A DNA stretch of 38,253 nucleotides from Lentisphaeraceae bacterium (GTDB lineage: Bacteria > Verrucomicrobiota > Lentisphaeria > Lentisphaerales > Lentisphaeraceae), in contig JAJPOQ010000009.1 in the NCBI GenBank assembly GCA_021232515.1, positions 1 to 38,253 of the forward strand, given 5' to 3'. The position numbers and the translations under genes are program-made. Shown here in pieces: positions 4,780 to 14,163 of this stretch. Position 1 is the first letter of the stretch, and every line of letters starts with the position of its first letter. A model generated the notes under the pieces. It was not told the DNA's origin and did not search any database. It was given only the letters and a program-made list of their open reading frames with translations.

Positions 4780-7314
4780 ATGTATAAGCTCACAAAAGAA
4801 TTAACTATAGCAGTTGCCCTTAGTGCAAACATGTTCCTCAGTGCTCAAAACGCTGATAAGCAATCACAAGAATTGCTCGAACAATCACGCCTACTTGTTG
4901 AGCAGAACGATCTTGAAAAAGCCAAACTTTCCCTCAGTCTTTACCAAAAATACGTAGAAACGAATGTCCTCAAATGGTTAGAAGCCCAAATGTTACTTAT
5001 CGAAGTAGCCTTTGAGGAAAGAAACTCTGCAGAAGCAAAAAACCTCATTGTCACTGCAGAACAGAAAATCAAAGATAATAAACTCACAACAAGCACTCAA
5101 AGTAAGCAACTTAAGTTACTTGAATCCGACTACTACTTGTTCAAAAATGACTTCAAACAAAGCAATAAAATCCTGCAAGAACTTATAGCTAAGTACAATT
5201 ATGAAGTCGCTCATACACGCCTAATCAATAACCTCATTGACAAAGGCATATTAAATAGCTGCTACGAGCAAAAAGTAGACGTCACAAGTATAGAAGAGAA
5301 AATTAGTGCATACGAGAAAAATCCAGATAAGAACCCACTAGAACTTATACGGATCAAAAACAAGTATAACATTCTCAATAATCCAAGTAATGAAACTCTA
5401 GAAAGTATTCAAAAGTCATCTGAGTTCTGGATTCAAAAAGATGAAATCTTAATTCTTGAAGTCTACCTATTACTGACCTCAAACAAGAATAAAGACGCCT
5501 ATGAAATATGGCAAGATCAAAAAGATATACTGAATATAAAGTCGCACCCAGCTACCGTAAAAGTCATCTCTATGTTAGCACACAGTTTCGCTAGTAAACA
5601 AGCCAAGAAAAGCTTCGAGCTCAGTAAGTTTGCAAGACTACTAGTGAGAGATACTAGAGACCTTGGTGCAGTCGTAGAAGTCCAAACTCGCCTGCACATT
5701 GAAGAAAACAAAACTGCCGAAGCACTGAGTACTGTAGAAAGCTTCCTTAAAACAGCTCCGAAAGCTAAAAATGCAGACTTACTGCGCATCATGGTATGTG
5801 AACAACTGATTAAGGATAATGACCTACAGCAGTGTGTAAGAATCTTTAGGCTCGTTGATCGCGACAGTATAAGCAACTCAGCGTTAAAAAGCCGTGCAAC
5901 ATTTATCGAGGCTGTTATCCTCCAGAGGAACGGTAAAGAAAAAGATGCCGCTGCACTATTTTTGCGTGTCGGCCAAATGGCTCAAGATCCTGAACTCATC
6001 ATTTCATCGCTTTACCAAGCTGGTATATCATTTGAAAATGCAAACCAACACCAGAAAGCCATCATTGCTTTTAAGCAGCTTATTTCGAAACCTCGTCACA
6101 AACTGACTGACTCAAGCTTTCACAAACTTTACAACTCTCAAGCTCTTGCTGGCGACTATGCTGGTGCCTTGAGTTCAATCGAAAGTATTCTGAAGCAAGG
6201 TAGAACTCCGACTCTCAAGAAAGATGCTCTCTTTGATAAAGGTCACATCCTCCTCAAGAGTGGCAACACGACTGACGCCATAACAGCTTTCCAGGACTTT
6301 GCTGTTGTTTACCCTCAGGATTCTAAAAGTGCTGAACTGCTTTTTGAAGTCTATAACATCCAAAAGAAAAAGCTCAAAGAACTGAAGTCTGCAGGTAAAA
6401 CACTTGAGAAAATAATTGAGAAGACTAGCGAAATAGCTCCTTCAACTTACTCACTAGCACTACACCATCGCGCCCTACTCTATCAACTAAATGGCAATAC
6501 ACGAAAGAGTATCGAGCTTTGGCAAAAGTACCTTGAGTTTAATCAAAAGCTGCCTCATCCCTTGATTGATGAAGTAAAACTCCACTTAGCTGCAGCTTAT
6601 CAAAACTCCTCTGAGTTTAGTTCAACAGCTGCAGGTAGTATCTACGCAGACATCATGTCGAACTCCTCTGACAGCGCAACTGTCGAACTTGCTCTAGTCA
6701 ACCTGGCATCGCTTCCTAAAAATGAAGAGAACTTTGAAAGAGCTGTTTTGAACTTACTTAACTCCAAAGCTCAACTCTCAGATAAAATGCTTGAACCAAT
6801 TTTCGTCTGGCTAATTAGTTTAGATTCCACAAAACAGAAGAAAGAAATACTTCGAGTTAATCAACAACTTAGCAAGCTCATAAGTTCGCAAAAGGCTTTA
6901 GATAGCTTCTGGATGGCGCAAAGCCTGTTTATCGAAGGGAAACTCGCAAAAGACTCCCAAAAGCGCTCTAAGGCCCTTAAAAAAGCTCTGGATTTGAACT
7001 CGCAAAGTAAAATGAATGCTATTCAAAAATATGAACAGAGAATAAAGCTCTATCAGTCGCTTAAAGATCAAAATGGCCAAGTGAGTGAATACTTGAACCT
7101 CATCTATCACTTCCAGCAAAACATGGCAAATGACAATTACCTAAACTGGGAATTATATCACTCTGCATGCCTTAAAGTGGCAAAGCTTCTTAAGAAACAA
7201 AATAAATCCGCTCAAATAGAAGCCTTAATTAAACGAATTTCTAAAGCGCAATTACCAGGTTATGAAAACATTGTCACGGAAATGGCTAAAGTTTTGAAAG
7301 GAGAAAATAAGTGA
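4780..7314 (+). CDS. Large exported tetratricopeptide-repeat protein (first of a pair)
   Basis: About 844 residues. The N-terminus MYKLTKELTIAVALSANMFLSAQNA looks like a signal peptide with cleavage after an AQNA-type site. The rest is almost entirely alpha-helical TPR-like repeats of about 34 residues (for example the stretch containing LYQAGISFENANQHQKAIIAFKQL), with alternating Ala/Leu/Tyr positions and no catalytic motif. Such proteins serve as periplasmic or envelope scaffolds. A TTG at 4756 is in frame and has AGGTG five bases upstream, but it would give a poor signal peptide; ATG 4780 is preferred although it abuts a terminator. The stop overlaps the GTG of the second TPR gene by 4 bp, so the pair is translationally coupled. 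Confidence 0.75.
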   Translation: MYKLTKELTIAVALSANMFLSAQNADKQSQELLEQSRLLVEQNDLEKAKLSLSLYQKYVETNVLKWLEAQMLLIEVAFEERNSAEAKNLIVTAEQKIKDNKLTTSTQSKQLKLLESDYYLFKNDFKQSNKILQELIAKYNYEVAHTRLINNLIDKGILNSCYEQKVDVTSIEEKISAYEKNPDKNPLELIRIKNKYNILNNPSNETLESIQKSSEFWIQKDEILILEVYLLLTSNKNKDAYEIWQDQKDILNIKSHPATVKVISMLAHSFASKQAKKSFELSKFARLLVRDTRDLGAVVEVQTRLHIEENKTAEALSTVESFLKTAPKAKNADLLRIMVCEQLIKDNDLQQCVRIFRLVDRDSISNSALKSRATFIEAVILQRNGKEKDAAALFLRVGQMAQDPELIISSLYQAGISFENANQHQKAIIAFKQLISKPRHKLTDSSFHKLYNSQALAGDYAGALSSIESILKQGRTPTLKKDALFDKGHILLKSGNTTDAITAFQDFAVVYPQDSKSAELLFEVYNIQKKKLKELKSAGKTLEKIIEKTSEIAPSTYSLALHHRALLYQLNGNTRKSIELWQKYLEFNQKLPHPLIDEVKLHLAAAYQNSSEFSSTAAGSIYADIMSNSSDSATVELALVNLASLPKNEENFERAVLNLLNSKAQLSDKMLEPIFVWLISLDSTKQKKEILRVNQQLSKLISSQKALDSFWMAQSLFIEGKLAKDSQKRSKALKKALDLNSQSKMNAIQKYEQRIKLYQSLKDQNGQVSEYLNLIYHFQQNMANDNYLNWELYHSACLKVAKLLKKQNKSAQIEALIKRISKAQLPGYENIVTEMAKVLKGENK

Positions 7315-9929
7315 AGCTACAACTCACTCTCACACTTCTCCTTGGTTTATCCGCTTATGCAGACAGCAACTCAGAAAAGTTTAAAGGCGACCAAGCCTTA
7401 CAGGACGGTTTTAGTAGCAAAGCTTGGTCTTTCTATAAGAATGCTTACAAAGTAGCTCAAAATGCCGAGAAACCAGCGTTACTGCGACGGTTAGAAGCTA
7501 CTGCCCAGAAGGCGAATAAGGTTAAAGAAACTCACGATCTTTTTAACGAGTTCCTCAAAAGTAAACCGGCGCAGAATATAGAGATCTCTCAACTAGCCAA
7601 TACTTACCTAGCTAAATGCTCTCTGGAACTGCAACTTGGGAAGTTCAAAGATGCAACCAAAACTTGTGAGCTCATACTGGCAAAACCTGAACAGCTTCCT
7701 GAAAGTACGCTTAAAGCAGCTCTTGATTTTGCCGTATACTCGTTGGCCAATGCTAAAGAACTCAAAAAAGCGTCTGAGCTGATAGAAAAGCACTTAAAGT
7801 CTTTTGCAGATGTTGCTAGGGCAGAACTACAAAATGCTCGCCTCAAAATACTTCTTGGTGAGTACATCAACGCCTTAACAATCCTTGAAAAGTATAAAGA
7901 TTTAAAAGATCCTCTTCCTTCTTTTTTGAGACTCTGGGCTTACTTAAAGGCCGGTGAAACCAAAAGAGCTATGGAGATATTTGACTCTGTTATTTTGACT
8001 CTTGAGAAATCTCCTGATCCTATCTTCACAGGCGTTTTGATAAAGCTCGCCGAAACTACCTCTTTGGAGAGTATCGATAAAAGCATCGTCATCTTAAACA
8101 AGGCAACAAGTCTTGAAAATAATGAAGATGAAAAGGCCTACATCATACTCAAGCAAGCCGAACTGCTCATAAAGCACTCTAAAAATACCGAAGCCATAGC
8201 TAGCCTTGAAGTGTTTAATCAAAGGTATCCAAAGTCAAATAAATCGACTCAAGTCAAGTCTGAACTAGCCAAGCTCTACAAACTTACGGGCAAAAAAGAA
8301 AACTTTACAAAAGCAGAAAACTACCTAAGTGAAATACTCGCGTCTCAAAGTGATAAAGGTATTCAGTATGATGCTCTCACAAATCGAGGAAAATCAAGAA
8401 TAAAGCTGCAAAAGTTTAAAGAAGCTACAGACGACTTCATCCAAGCCTCCAAGCTCATTAAAGCTGCAAAACTAAAACCTGAACACTACTCATATGCAAT
8501 CTACATGGCAGCCCTATCAAGGTACTTAGAAGCACAAGTAAACCAAACGCAGGCTAGTTACCTAGAAGCTGCACAGTTATTCAAAACCGTTATTGATACG
8601 AATACTGGTTTTGCCGAGCCAGCGTTCACTATGTATGCCGTTGCTCTGCGCAAAGCAAGCAAGTGGCAACCAGCTGTTGATGCTTTAGAAGCAATGTTGA
8701 CTAGATTTCCAAAGAACAAAGAAGCCCACTACTTACTAGCATTGTCACGATTTAAAGCTGGAAATGTCATTGAAGGCATAAAGACAATGCATAGCTACAT
8801 TCAGAAAAACCCCAAAGACGCTAGAACGCCGTTTGCCTTTGTCGAAGCTTTAGAAGCTGCCGTCTATTTACTTGAAGCTAAACAAGGCCTCATACAATCC
8901 CTTGAGATCATTGAAAAGTTTCAAAAGCTCTCTGCTCAAAACAAAGACTTTGAACGTATCGCCCCAATTATGCTTCATCTAAAATCAATTCTTCTATGGA
9001 AACAAAACAGAGCAAATGATGCAAAGCTAAACTGGCAATCATTTACCAAAAACTACCCAGACCATTTCCTCGCTTTAGAAGCAACTCTTTGGCTGGCATT
9101 CTTAGAAACTCAAGACAAGCCAGCTGACCTAGATGAGGCTTTGTCCTACTACAATCAAGCAGTAGAGAAGAATGAAAAAGCCGCTCTCTATGGTTTCACA
9201 ATGTGGCAATATGCCAAAGTTCTCCATCGCAAAGGAAAGCACTCTCTTGCTCTAGAGAGTCTTGAAAAAGCTAAAGTTTTCTTCACTGAGAGAACCGAAG
9301 TTGCGAATCAACAAAAAATGTTATCTGCAGTTCTATTCTCAACTGGCGAAGTCCTCACCAGCCAAGGTAATTATGAGTTTGCCATCAAAGCTTTTGAAGA
9401 TGCTCAAAAACTCAGTACCGAAGAAAATCGTAAGTTCTCAATGATTGGCCGAGTTGGAGACTGTTACTTTTCACTTGCAAAAAGATTAGCCAATACCGAA
9501 GAAAATCGCGGCGACTTCACACTGCTGATGAATATGGCAATCGAAAAATATAAGCAGATCAACCTTCAAGAAAAGCTTCCTTTAAACGTACGTGAACAAG
9601 CACTATACAAACTTGCAAAGTGTCACGAAACAATTGGCCTCAGTGGTCCAAGGGAACCGCAAAATGCCGAGCTTGCCAAAGCTCTAGAGTACTACTGGGA
9701 GTTATTTTTCAACCACAAAGATACTTTGAAGAAAGGCGTTAAATCCGACCCATATTACTTCTGTCGTACCGGTTATGACCTTGCTCGCCTACAACTTATG
9801 TTTAACGATGCCGATGTTAGATCTGCAGTAAATACCTACAAGATTCTTGCTGAAACAAAACTTCCCGGTACAAAAGAAGCTGGTATTTTAGCTCGTCAGC
9901 TAACCAAGGTTTTAAAAAGTGAAAAGTAA
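7311..9929 (+). CDS. Large exported tetratricopeptide-repeat protein (second of a pair)
   Basis: 872 residues from a GTG preceded by AAGGAG. A short signal peptide (MKLQLTLTLLLGLSAYADS) is followed by TPR-type helical repeats along the whole length, with clear units around EPAFTMYAVALRKASKWQPA, KEAHYLLALSRFKAGN and GEVLTSQGNYEFAIKAFEDA. No enzyme motif is visible. It is similar in size and architecture to the preceding protein and is overlapped with it by 4 bp, which suggests that they form one envelope complex. The downstream ispD gene overlaps this gene's end by 11 bp. The function is unknown; it could be compared with BamD/YbgF-type envelope TPR proteins, but it is much longer. Confidence 0.8.
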   Translation: MKLQLTLTLLLGLSAYADSNSEKFKGDQALQDGFSSKAWSFYKNAYKVAQNAEKPALLRRLEATAQKANKVKETHDLFNEFLKSKPAQNIEISQLANTYLAKCSLELQLGKFKDATKTCELILAKPEQLPESTLKAALDFAVYSLANAKELKKASELIEKHLKSFADVARAELQNARLKILLGEYINALTILEKYKDLKDPLPSFLRLWAYLKAGETKRAMEIFDSVILTLEKSPDPIFTGVLIKLAETTSLESIDKSIVILNKATSLENNEDEKAYIILKQAELLIKHSKNTEAIASLEVFNQRYPKSNKSTQVKSELAKLYKLTGKKENFTKAENYLSEILASQSDKGIQYDALTNRGKSRIKLQKFKEATDDFIQASKLIKAAKLKPEHYSYAIYMAALSRYLEAQVNQTQASYLEAAQLFKTVIDTNTGFAEPAFTMYAVALRKASKWQPAVDALEAMLTRFPKNKEAHYLLALSRFKAGNVIEGIKTMHSYIQKNPKDARTPFAFVEALEAAVYLLEAKQGLIQSLEIIEKFQKLSAQNKDFERIAPIMLHLKSILLWKQNRANDAKLNWQSFTKNYPDHFLALEATLWLAFLETQDKPADLDEALSYYNQAVEKNEKAALYGFTMWQYAKVLHRKGKHSLALESLEKAKVFFTERTEVANQQKMLSAVLFSTGEVLTSQGNYEFAIKAFEDAQKLSTEENRKFSMIGRVGDCYFSLAKRLANTEENRGDFTLLMNMAIEKYKQINLQEKLPLNVREQALYKLAKCHETIGLSGPREPQNAELAKALEYYWELFFNHKDTLKKGVKSDPYYFCRTGYDLARLQLMFNDADVRSAVNTYKILAETKLPGTKEAGILARQLTKVLKSEK

Positions 9930-10581
9930 GATTACAGATCTAGGAGTTGTTATCGTTGCAGGCGGCAACAGCAGCCGCTTTGGAGAACAAGATAAACTCT
10001 TGATCGAAATCGACTCTACTCCTATTTTTGTGCATTCTGTAAATGCTTTTTTACAGGACATACCAAATGAAAATATAGTTCTCGTGACTTCCAAAGGTCG
10101 CGAACTTGAACTCCAAGGTATCATCCAAGATAAGCTAGGTGTTCAAATAAAAACTGTAACCGGTGGTGCGAACCGCAGTGACTCATCTTTAAATGGCTTG
10201 AACGCTTTGCCTACAAGTATGACCTACTGTGCCGTACACGACGCCGCTAGGCCCTTTATAGAGCCTCAGACTATACATGACTGCTATAACTCTCTTCTCG
10301 CTAAAGGAAGCGCTGTTCTAGCCCATCCTGTGACCGATACCATCAAAGTGATAGACTCTGACAACAAAGTGATCGAAACTCCAGTCAGAAGCTCTCTATG
10401 TGCCGCAGAAACACCACAGATGTTCAAGACACAAGAACTGATAAAAGCTTATGAGAATGCTCCCAAAGATGGTACAGTTACTGATGAAGCTATGGCTATG
10501 GAAAAAGCTGGGCTTCCTGTCTTTTTACACATCCATGAAAAAGACAACCGTAAGATCACATACGTCTCCGATCTTAAATAA
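9919..10581 (+). CDS. ispD: 2-C-methyl-D-erythritol 4-phosphate cytidylyltransferase
   Basis: 220 residues, a normal IspD length. IspD joins CTP to methylerythritol phosphate in the MEP pathway to isoprenoid precursors such as undecaprenyl phosphate and quinones. The nucleotide-binding loop VVIVAGGNSSRFGEQDK is at the N-terminus (10-26). Other family motifs are VHDAARPF, the AAETPQMF segment and the VTDEA segment, with Asp/Arg residues expected in CTP and substrate contacts. The GTG start lies inside the end of the second TPR gene (11-bp overlap), so translation is coupled to that operon. No IspF fusion is present. Confidence 0.92.
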   Translation: MKSKITDLGVVIVAGGNSSRFGEQDKLLIEIDSTPIFVHSVNAFLQDIPNENIVLVTSKGRELELQGIIQDKLGVQIKTVTGGANRSDSSLNGLNALPTSMTYCAVHDAARPFIEPQTIHDCYNSLLAKGSAVLAHPVTDTIKVIDSDNKVIETPVRSSLCAAETPQMFKTQELIKAYENAPKDGTVTDEAMAMEKAGLPVFLHIHEKDNRKITYVSDLK

Positions 10582-10645
10582 ACCAAAAAGCTAAAAAAAT
10601 ACACAGATTTTTGCGAATATTACCATGCTTGTATTTATTTTAGTA

Positions 10646-10651
10646 TATAAT
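10646..10651 (+). promoter_or_regulatory. Candidate -10 box for the mreB operon
   Basis: TATAAT lies about 90 bp upstream of the mreB start in the 161-bp gap after ispD. No convincing -35 is seen at 16-18 bp; a TTGTAT is only 11 bp away. This is the likeliest promoter region for the five-gene envelope operon that follows. Confidence 0.3.
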
Positions 10652-10742
10652 CTTTAAAAGCTAGAAATTTGGGGTATCATTTATCTCAGTGTATACCAAG
10701 ATGGCGCCAGTAAAATAATTTCTTAAATCAAGCACCTGAAAT

Positions 10743-11804
10743 ATGTTTTTAAAAAAATTCAGAACCTTCTTTACCAATGACATAGGCATCGACCTCGGAA
10801 CTGCAAATAGTTTAGTTTATGTTAGGGACATGGGTATTGTTCTCAATGAACCATCTGTTGTTGCTGTACATGCTGAGACTAACAAAGCTCAAGCTGTCGG
10901 TATGGAAGCCAAAAGAATGCTAGGTAGAACACCAGGCCATATCAAGGCTGTTCGTCCTATGAAAGACGGTGTTATTGCTGATTTTGAAATTACTGAAATT
11001 ATGCTCCGCTACTTCATCAATAAAGTTCACTCCAAAGCAAAGCTTAGACCACCAAGAGTTCTCATCGCTGTACCATCTGGTATAACGGAAGTTGAATCGC
11101 GTGCGGTTAAAGAAAGTGCTTTAAGAGCTGGTGCTAGTGAAGTTCACACTATTCCAGAACCTATGGCAGCTGCTATAGGTGTTGGCCTTCCAGTTGCCGA
11201 ACCTACAGGTAATATGATTGTTGACATCGGTGGTGGTACAACTGAAGTAGCCGTTATTTCACTTGCTGGTATAGTCGAATCACGCAGCTTAAAAGTTGGT
11301 GGTGATGAAATGGACCACTCAATTATTCAGCACATGAAAAGAGCTTACAGCTTAATGATTGGTGATAGAACTGCTGAAGAGATTAAAATCAAAATAGGCA
11401 GTGCTTATCCACTTGGAGAAGGCGAACTGACTATGGAAGTGAAAGGTCGAGACCAACTTGGCGGACTTCCTAAAACCATCAGTATCACGAGTACAGAGAT
11501 CCGAGAAGCACTTCAAGAACCAGTAGCTTCCATCGTTGAAGCGGTCAGAGCAACGCTTGACCACTGTCCTCCAGAACTTTCCGCAGACTTGATTGACCAC
11601 GGCATAGCACTTGCCGGAGGTGGTTCCCTTCTAAGAGGTTTAGATAAACTTATATCTGAAGAAACTGGCCTTCCAGTTGCCATAGCAGAAGAACCACTTA
11701 TAGCTGTAGCAAACGGTACAGGCATAGCACTCCAAGAAATGGATTTGTTAGCTAGAACCGCTAGTTCATCAGCCAAGCGTCAGTCAAAACGCTTTTTCCA
11801 CTAA
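10743..11804 (+). CDS. mreB: Rod shape-determining protein MreB
   Basis: 353 residues of the actin-like MreB/Mbl family, a cytoplasmic ATP-dependent filament that positions the elongation peptidoglycan machinery under the inner membrane. Visible motifs: an N-terminal amphipathic stretch (MFLKKFRTFF) suited to membrane association, phosphate-1 loop DIGIDLGTANSLVYV, phosphate-2 loop IVDIGGGTTEVAVIS and adenosine motif ALAGGGSLLRGLD. It is the first gene of mreB-plsY-gpsA-ydjY-like-murA, an envelope operon. mreC/mreD do not follow, which is unusual for mreB. There is a short serine/lysine-rich C-terminal tail. Confidence 0.97.
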   Translation: MFLKKFRTFFTNDIGIDLGTANSLVYVRDMGIVLNEPSVVAVHAETNKAQAVGMEAKRMLGRTPGHIKAVRPMKDGVIADFEITEIMLRYFINKVHSKAKLRPPRVLIAVPSGITEVESRAVKESALRAGASEVHTIPEPMAAAIGVGLPVAEPTGNMIVDIGGGTTEVAVISLAGIVESRSLKVGGDEMDHSIIQHMKRAYSLMIGDRTAEEIKIKIGSAYPLGEGELTMEVKGRDQLGGLPKTISITSTEIREALQEPVASIVEAVRATLDHCPPELSADLIDHGIALAGGGSLLRGLDKLISEETGLPVAIAEEPLIAVANGTGIALQEMDLLARTASSSAKRQSKRFFH

Positions 11805-11819
11805 GAGGCTTGTAGAACC

Positions 11820-12467
11820 ATGACTCTTCCCATGCTCATCGGCATTGTTGTCGTTTCTTGTTATCTTATTGGCAGCATTCCTTTCGGCCTACTTATTGGT
11901 AAACTTAATAATATCGATATCCGCGAACACGGCAGTGGTAACATTGGTGCTACAAATGTTCTCAGAACTCTGGGTAAGAAATGGGGCTATATCTGCTTCA
12001 CTCTCGACTTTCTAAAAGGACTTTTGCCGGTCATATTTGCCACTAAACTAGCAGTTCAGAGTAATATTGGTGGCCAAGAGTACATTCCTTCCATTGCAAT
12101 TGTCTCAACAGTTTTAGGTCACGTCTTTAGCTTATTTTTGAAGTTTAAAGGTGGCAAAGGAATTGCCACAAGTGCTGGGGCCATCATGGCAATAGCTCCA
12201 TTTACCTTCATTACCGGTCTAATATTTTGGTTTATTATCCTTAAAATGACTGGGTATGTTTCACTCGCAAGTATCCTGGCTGCCGTTGTCATCCCTTTTC
12301 TAGCAATAGGCAGCAATGCTTTCGAACTTCAGTCTAAAGCTATCTCAAACTACTCAATCGGTATCTTGGTTTTAATCGCTGTACTAGTAACACTCAAGCA
12401 TAAGACCAATATTTTAAGACTTAAGAATGGTACTGAACCAAGCTTTAAAGATAAGGCTAAAAAATGA
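11820..12467 (+). CDS. plsY: Acyl-phosphate:glycerol-3-phosphate acyltransferase PlsY
   Basis: 215 residues with several membrane helices. PlsY transfers the acyl group from acyl-phosphate to glycerol-3-phosphate, the first step of phospholipid synthesis, at the inner membrane. The conserved cytoplasmic loops are present: GSIPFGLLIGK, GSGNIGATNVLRTLGKK, and FKGGKGIATSAGA. The gene begins 15 bp after mreB and overlaps gpsA by 4 bp. GpsA makes the substrate of PlsY, so two consecutive steps are encoded side by side. The C-terminal tail is basic and cytoplasmic. Confidence 0.95.
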   Translation: MTLPMLIGIVVVSCYLIGSIPFGLLIGKLNNIDIREHGSGNIGATNVLRTLGKKWGYICFTLDFLKGLLPVIFATKLAVQSNIGGQEYIPSIAIVSTVLGHVFSLFLKFKGGKGIATSAGAIMAIAPFTFITGLIFWFIILKMTGYVSLASILAAVVIPFLAIGSNAFELQSKAISNYSIGILVLIAVLVTLKHKTNILRLKNGTEPSFKDKAKK

Positions 12468-13462
12468 AAATTACTGTCATCAGTAACGGCAGTTTTGGTA
12501 CTTGCCTAGCACAACTTCTTTGTGAAAATAAGCACGATGTCACTCTTTGGGGACGCGATGCCGAATACATCGCTCACATGAGTGAAATTCGCGAAAACGA
12601 CCGCTACCTAAAAGGTTTCAAACTAAATGAAAACCTTACGTTGAGTTCGGACCTCAATGCAGCTGCCCAAGATTGTGACTTTATTTTAGTTTCTACACCG
12701 ACGCAATTTGCCAGGCATTCACTAGAGCTTCTAGCAAAACTAGATCTTAAAAACCCTTTAATCGTAAATGTCGCTAAAGGCATAGAGGTTTCCTCTCTGA
12801 AAAGAGTGAGTGAGATAACGAAAGAAATATTTGGCGACAATCATCGCTATGTAAACCTCGCTGGGCCAAGTCACGCTGAAGAAATAATGCAGCGCATCCC
12901 TACAGCTTTAGTCGCAGCATCTGCGAGCAAAGAAGATGCAGAGTTCGTCCAACAAGCTTTTATGAATGACTACCTCAGGGTTTACACTTCAAGCGATGTT
13001 ACAGGCGTTGAACTTGGCGGAGCTTTGAAGAATATCTTTGCGATCGCTGCAGGTATAGTCGATGGCATGAAGTTTGGTGACAACACCAAAGCGGCTCTTA
13101 TGACTCGCGGTATAGCAGAGATGGCTCGTCTAGGCCGTGCACTAGGCGGCGAAGAAAGCTCTTTCAATGGTCTTAGTGGTATTGGCGACCTAATCGTCAC
13201 CTGCACAAGTAAACACAGTCGTAATCGATTTGTTGGAGAATCACTTGGAAAAGGCCAATCTATGAATGATATTCAGAAAGGTATGGGTCACTCCGTCGCA
13301 GAAGGTGTAAAAACCACCGAAAGCGCTTGGGAACTTGCCAAGAAACATGAAGTTGAAGCTCCGATCATCAAAGAAGCCTACAATGTTCTTTACCAAGGAG
13401 CTGATCCAAAAGAAGCCCTTATGAGACTTATGGGCAGAGACGCAAAAGAGGAATGGTATTGA
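12464..13462 (+). CDS. gpsA: Glycerol-3-phosphate dehydrogenase [NAD(P)+]
   Basis: 332 residues, full GpsA length. It reduces dihydroxyacetone phosphate to sn-glycerol-3-phosphate for phospholipid synthesis. The N-terminal Rossmann motif reads VISNGSFGTCLAQL, a variant of the usual GxGxWGTALA in which the first Gly is replaced. The NLAGPSHAEEI motif, the GGALKNIFAIAAGIVDG segment with the catalytic Lys, and GLSGIGDLIVTCTS SKHSRN all follow as expected. The start codon overlaps plsY (ATGA). The ribosome binding site for the next gene lies within its last codons. Confidence 0.95.
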   Translation: MKITVISNGSFGTCLAQLLCENKHDVTLWGRDAEYIAHMSEIRENDRYLKGFKLNENLTLSSDLNAAAQDCDFILVSTPTQFARHSLELLAKLDLKNPLIVNVAKGIEVSSLKRVSEITKEIFGDNHRYVNLAGPSHAEEIMQRIPTALVAASASKEDAEFVQQAFMNDYLRVYTSSDVTGVELGGALKNIFAIAAGIVDGMKFGDNTKAALMTRGIAEMARLGRALGGEESSFNGLSGIGDLIVTCTSKHSRNRFVGESLGKGQSMNDIQKGMGHSVAEGVKTTESAWELAKKHEVEAPIIKEAYNVLYQGADPKEALMRLMGRDAKEEWY

Positions 13463-14160
13463 TGTCGCACATACAAAGATTAGCTTTGACTCTACTATCA
13501 ACATGCTCATTTTTACTTGCTCAATCAGAACCTGCCCCACAAGTTTCAGACATAAAACCACCAAGCGCCAAGCCTCAAAAGCTTTCAAACGGCAATGTAA
13601 AACTTGGTAAAATTACTTTAGATCAGAAGAAAAAAGAAATTTCCTTTAAAGGCTTCCTCAATCCTCCTTCCCTAGGTACTCTTGAAGTTTTGCTCGTAAG
13701 CCCTAGCCCAAGAGGAAGACAACACGAAGGCTTAGTTGTTACCGACGCTTCTCCATTTCAGCTTGAGGTTATGCTCTACCTACTAGGAGCTAGAAATGAC
13801 ATCAAAAGAGACGGTAAAGGTAAAAAAGGCAGCCTTATCGACATCGACATAGAGTGGCGTGACAATAACGGTAAATTTCACCGAGATCCTATCGAAAACT
13901 GGATCTTAGACAACAGAACTGGAAAGATGATGAAAAGACAAGGTTTTTACTTCGTTGGTTCATCATTTGAAAATGACATCTACCAAGCAGAAGGTGCTGG
14001 TAACTTAGCCCTACTCTACAGCAACACTTCCGCGACAGTCCTCGACTCTGCAGACAAAGATAGCGGCAATGACATTTTATTTGAAACTAATCCTGAAAAG
14101 TTCAATCCTGAAGCTTACAGGGATGTCCGCGTTATACTTTCTATCCGCAAGGAACGATAA
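13462..14160 (+). CDS. YdjY domain-containing exported protein
   Basis: 232 residues from ATG 13462, which overlaps the gpsA stop (TGATG) and has GAGGA nine bases upstream; ATG 13453 is also in frame but has no spacing to that site. A signal peptide (MSHIQRLALTLLSTCSFLLAQS) is followed by a Pro/Lys-rich linker and a YdjY-type domain: LDQKKKEISFKGFLNPP, LEVLLVSPSPRGRQHEGLVV, FQLEVMLYLLGA. The family occurs in PVC bacteria and others; its function is not known to me. Its place inside an envelope operon between gpsA and murA suggests a periplasmic or envelope role. Confidence 0.8.
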   Translation: MSHIQRLALTLLSTCSFLLAQSEPAPQVSDIKPPSAKPQKLSNGNVKLGKITLDQKKKEISFKGFLNPPSLGTLEVLLVSPSPRGRQHEGLVVTDASPFQLEVMLYLLGARNDIKRDGKGKKGSLIDIDIEWRDNNGKFHRDPIENWILDNRTGKMMKRQGFYFVGSSFENDIYQAEGAGNLALLYSNTSATVLDSADKDSGNDILFETNPEKFNPEAYRDVRVILSIRKER

Positions 14161-14163
14161 ACC

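Noticed and set aside
5517..5876. 119-residue minus-strand open frame
   Set aside because: Serine/leucine-rich antisense shadow of the first TPR gene.
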